The notes below the pieces were generated by a model. The model did not search any database and was not told the origin of the DNA. It saw nothing but the letters and a program-made list of their open reading frames with translations. DNA of 6,442 nucleotides from Hadesarchaea archaeon DG-33. GTDB lineage: Archaea > Hadarchaeota > Hadarchaeia > Hadarchaeales > Hadarchaeaceae. The DNA is taken from positions 1 through 6,442 of the forward strand of contig LQHI01000029.1 in NCBI GenBank assembly GCA_001515185.1, written 5' to 3'. Of the stretch, positions 5,007 to 6,442 are shown piece by piece (position 1 is the first letter of the stretch; each line of letters starts with the position of its first letter). The translations under genes were made by a program, and so were the position numbers.

Positions 5007-5147
5007 ATGCCGAGGTGCTGTCCTAAATGTTGGCAGTACTATGAGTGCGAAAATCGGAACGAGTGTTGCCCTGAGTGCGATTACTATTCGAAAGGTGAGT
5101 GCATCTACTCTGAAGTGGAACCTTACGAGGAGTTAGAAGAGGAGTAA
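5007..5147 (+). CDS. 46-residue cysteine-rich protein, probable metal binder
   Basis: The product has eight cysteines in its first 32 residues: C4, C5, C8, C14, C20, C21, C24 and C32. The pattern CC-x2-C-x5-C-x5-CC-x2-C-x7-C includes two repeats of the unit CCPxC (CCPKC and CCPEC), which suggests an internal duplication, and the C-terminus is an acidic tail (EPYEELEEE). It probably binds zinc or an iron-sulfur cluster. I believe similar short proteins occur in other archaea, but I cannot name a family. The start at 5007 is chosen because GGGAGGGGAAGG ends just before the ATG; the frame is open back to 4893 but that stretch includes the IS-like end and a TATA box and is not coding. The gene ends 94 bases before the Hsp20 gene, which has its own promoter. 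Confidence 0.8.
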   Translation: MPRCCPKCWQYYECENRNECCPECDYYSKGECIYSEVEPYEELEEE

Positions 5148-5201
5148 TCGCCCCGGAAGATTCAATTTTTGCGGCGAGAAGCGTCGTAACTACTCCTAAA
5201 G

Positions 5202-5208
5202 TTATAAG
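5202..5208 (+). promoter_or_regulatory. TATA-like box of the Hsp20 gene
   Basis: TTATAAG has its centre about 37 nt before the ATG at 5242. It predicts a transcript start near 5231 and a short leader of about 11 nt that contains GGTGG as ribosome binding site. I see no clear heat-shock operator. Confidence 0.5.
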
Positions 5209-5241
5209 TGCTAGTCGAAACATCTAAATTTTGGTGGGCAC

Positions 5242-5817
5242 ATGGCGTACGATCCATTCGACGATGAGTTCTTCAAGCGTATGCGGCGCATGATGCGAGA
5301 TTTAGACCGTGAGTTCAAAAGAATGGAGAACAAGTTCAAGATAGACTTTCGAGAATTCGAGCGAAGGCCGGGGGTCACGGGCTTCAAGGTGGAAATAAGG
5401 GACTTCGGTAAAGGCAAACCAGAGGTCAAAGTAACACCGCTAGGCAAGCGCCCGATGAGGATAGCGCCTTTCAAAGCTCCGGCCGAAATACCCGTGGAAC
5501 GGCCGAAGCCGCCAAAGGTTGAACGGAAAGAGATCAAACCCGTAACCCGCATGCTTGAGACGAACTGCGGGAAGATAGAGCGTCTTGACGAAATCGTGCT
5601 CACGATGCAGGTGCCGGGAGTGAAGAAGGAAGATGTGGAGGTTAGGCAGCTGGGTAACGCACTCGAAATCATCGCGCGGAAGACTAGTGGCGAGGCATAT
5701 TTTGGAGCGTTTGAGCTTCCACCTGATGCGGCGCCAAGTGATCGAGAGGTGGAGCTGAAAGGGAAAATGTTGATTATCTCAATCCCGAGGAGAAGGCGCC
5801 CCCGCATGAAGTCTTGA
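5242..5817 (+). CDS. Small heat-shock protein of the Hsp20 (alpha-crystallin) family
   Basis: This 191-residue protein has a basic, helical N-terminus (residues 8-40, rich in R, K, M and F) followed by a conserved archaeal segment, GVTGFKVEIRDFGKGKPEVK (44-63), and a proline-rich linker (about 77-100). The crystallin domain lies at about 112-182: LTMQVPGVKKEDVEV (120-134), then LEIIAR, FELPPDAAP and KGKMLIISIP, the last being the usual end strand with the I-x-I motif. The tail is arginine-rich (RRRRPRMKS). Hsp20 proteins form oligomers in the cytosol that hold unfolded proteins without using ATP. The long N-terminus and linker make it larger than a minimal archaeal Hsp20 (about 140-170). It has its own promoter and is followed after 19 nt by the ACT-domain gene, so read-through into that gene is likely. 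A long antisense frame over it is a shadow of its codon use. Confidence 0.87.
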   Translation: MAYDPFDDEFFKRMRRMMRDLDREFKRMENKFKIDFREFERRPGVTGFKVEIRDFGKGKPEVKVTPLGKRPMRIAPFKAPAEIPVERPKPPKVERKEIKPVTRMLETNCGKIERLDEIVLTMQVPGVKKEDVEVRQLGNALEIIARKTSGEAYFGAFELPPDAAPSDREVELKGKMLIISIPRRRRPRMKS

Positions 5818-5836
5818 GGGAAGCGAGGGTGAAGAA

Positions 5837-6340
5837 ATGTTGATAAGGCTCGAGATGGAGCTCGAAGACGTCCCAGGACAGCTCGTCAAAGCGCTCGAGC
5901 CAATCTCACGCTACGGGGGCAACATTCAAAGCATCATGCACCAGCGTGAGCGAAAGACACCAATCGGGCGGCTACCTGTCATGCTGATTTTTGAGATCGG
6001 AGAGCGAGCGAGGCTTAATCGAATTTTAGCGGCACTTCGAGCGATGGGAGTACAGATCACCCGGATTGGGGAACGCGAGGGCGCAGTGAGGACCACAGTT
6101 TTGTTGATAGGCCACATCATCCATACCGACGTTCGGGACACTATCGACCGTCTGAACGCTCTTAAGGGGGTAATGGTGTCTGACTTAAGTCTCGCGATGG
6201 GCGCCATTGGTCAGGAATCGGCAGCTCGAATGACAATCGTGGCTGATGACGAGAAACATACGAATTTGGCCCTCTCCAGAATGCAGCAAATAGCAGACAG
6301 AAAAGAGCTGCTCATGATAACTTCACTTGAGGCGGAATGA
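5837..6340 (+). CDS. ACT-domain protein upstream of homoserine dehydrogenase
   Basis: This 167-residue protein consists of two ACT-type regions. The first (about 1-75) has the classic opening IRLEMELEDVPGQLVKALEP and the glycine turn YGGNIQSIMHQRE; the second (about 86-163) has the weaker pattern VLLIGHIIHTDVRDTIDRLN to MTIVADDEKH. ACT domains bind small ligands, often amino acids, and confer feedback control. In many archaea a stand-alone ACT protein of this length lies directly before the gene for homoserine dehydrogenase and is thought to regulate it with threonine or a related product; that link is inferred here. The ATG at 5837 follows GAGGGTGA closely. The stop overlaps the start of the next gene by one base (TGATG), so translation is probably coupled. 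Confidence 0.88.
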   Translation: MLIRLEMELEDVPGQLVKALEPISRYGGNIQSIMHQRERKTPIGRLPVMLIFEIGERARLNRILAALRAMGVQITRIGEREGAVRTTVLLIGHIIHTDVRDTIDRLNALKGVMVSDLSLAMGAIGQESAARMTIVADDEKHTNLALSRMQQIADRKELLMITSLEAE

Positions 6341-6442
6341 TGCGCATAATACTCGTTGGATTCGGAAACTTGGGCAGAGGGCTCAGCCGCGTGCTCGTCC
6401 AAAAAGCCAGCTTTTTGCATAGGAGCCACGGTTTGATCACAC
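6340..6442 (+). CDS. hom: Homoserine dehydrogenase, N-terminal part (runs off the window)
   Basis: The visible 34 residues, MRIILVGFGNLGRGLSRVLV followed by QKASFLHRSHGLIT, form the first strand, glycine-rich loop (GFGNLG) and first helix of an NAD(P)-binding Rossmann fold, as in homoserine dehydrogenase. The enzyme reduces aspartate semialdehyde to homoserine in threonine and methionine synthesis. The identification leans on the typical MRIILVGFGNLGRG start and on the ACT-domain gene before it. ATG codons at 6337 and 6340 are adjacent in the same frame; I chose 6340 because GAGG (6329-6332) is then 7 nt away. The catalytic part is outside the window. Confidence 0.8.
   Translation, partial: MRIILVGFGNLGRGLSRVLVQKASFLHRSHGLIT

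Noticed and set aside
5211..5807. A 198-codon open frame antisense to the Hsp20 gene
   Set aside because: It mirrors the sense gene almost base for base, is rich in serine and leucine as shadow frames of basic proteins are, and has no recognisable domain.
1..6442. CRISPR array, toxin-antitoxin pair, or tRNA/rRNA genes
   Set aside because: No regularly spaced repeats, no toxin-antitoxin motifs and no tRNA or rRNA signature were seen on either strand.

Overview
The window looks like a chromosomal segment of an archaeon, probably a euryarchaeal or related thermophilic lineage; the exact clade cannot be fixed from this sequence. The archaeal signs are an Ogg2-type 8-oxoguanine glycosylase, an AbrB-PhoU fusion regulator, an Hsp20 of the archaeal type, an ACT-domain gene overlapping homoserine dehydrogenase, and TATA-like boxes about 26 nt before predicted transcript starts. 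One gene appears leaderless; most others have purine-rich ribosome binding sites.

Layout. Positions 1-251 hold the open 3' end of an unrecognised gene. Positions 395-987 form a two-gene unit: a twin-CBS protein, then a 63-residue protein with eight paired cysteines. An 8-oxoguanine glycosylase (1114-1749, +) converges on a radical SAM protein of the SPL/COG1533 type (2626-1751, -), with one base between their stop codons. Upstream of the radical SAM gene is a decayed minus-strand reading frame (about 2988-2677). Positions 3037-4941 are bounded by inverted copies of the IS6-family terminal sequence, with imperfect 8-bp direct repeats just outside. Inside are a cryptic ORF, a second eight-cysteine protein (3538-3266, -), a divergent AbrB-PhoU regulator (3644-4675, +) and a frameshifted transposase C-terminus (4927-4770, -). 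To the right come a 46-residue cysteine-rich protein (5007-5147), an Hsp20 chaperone (5242-5817), an ACT-domain protein (5837-6340) and the start of homoserine dehydrogenase (6340 to the window end).

How the parts relate. The two eight-cysteine proteins have identical cysteine spacing and match at 28 of 63 aligned positions, so they are paralogues. Their cysteine pattern is that of binuclear cross-brace treble-clef zinc fingers (FYVE/RING-like). One copy is paired with a CBS nucleotide-sensor gene; the other is divergent from a regulator gene across a promoter with a near-palindrome. I see no defence island, CRISPR array, tRNA or rRNA. The candidates for something new are the twin zinc-finger family and the possible IS6-bounded unit carrying one of its members.
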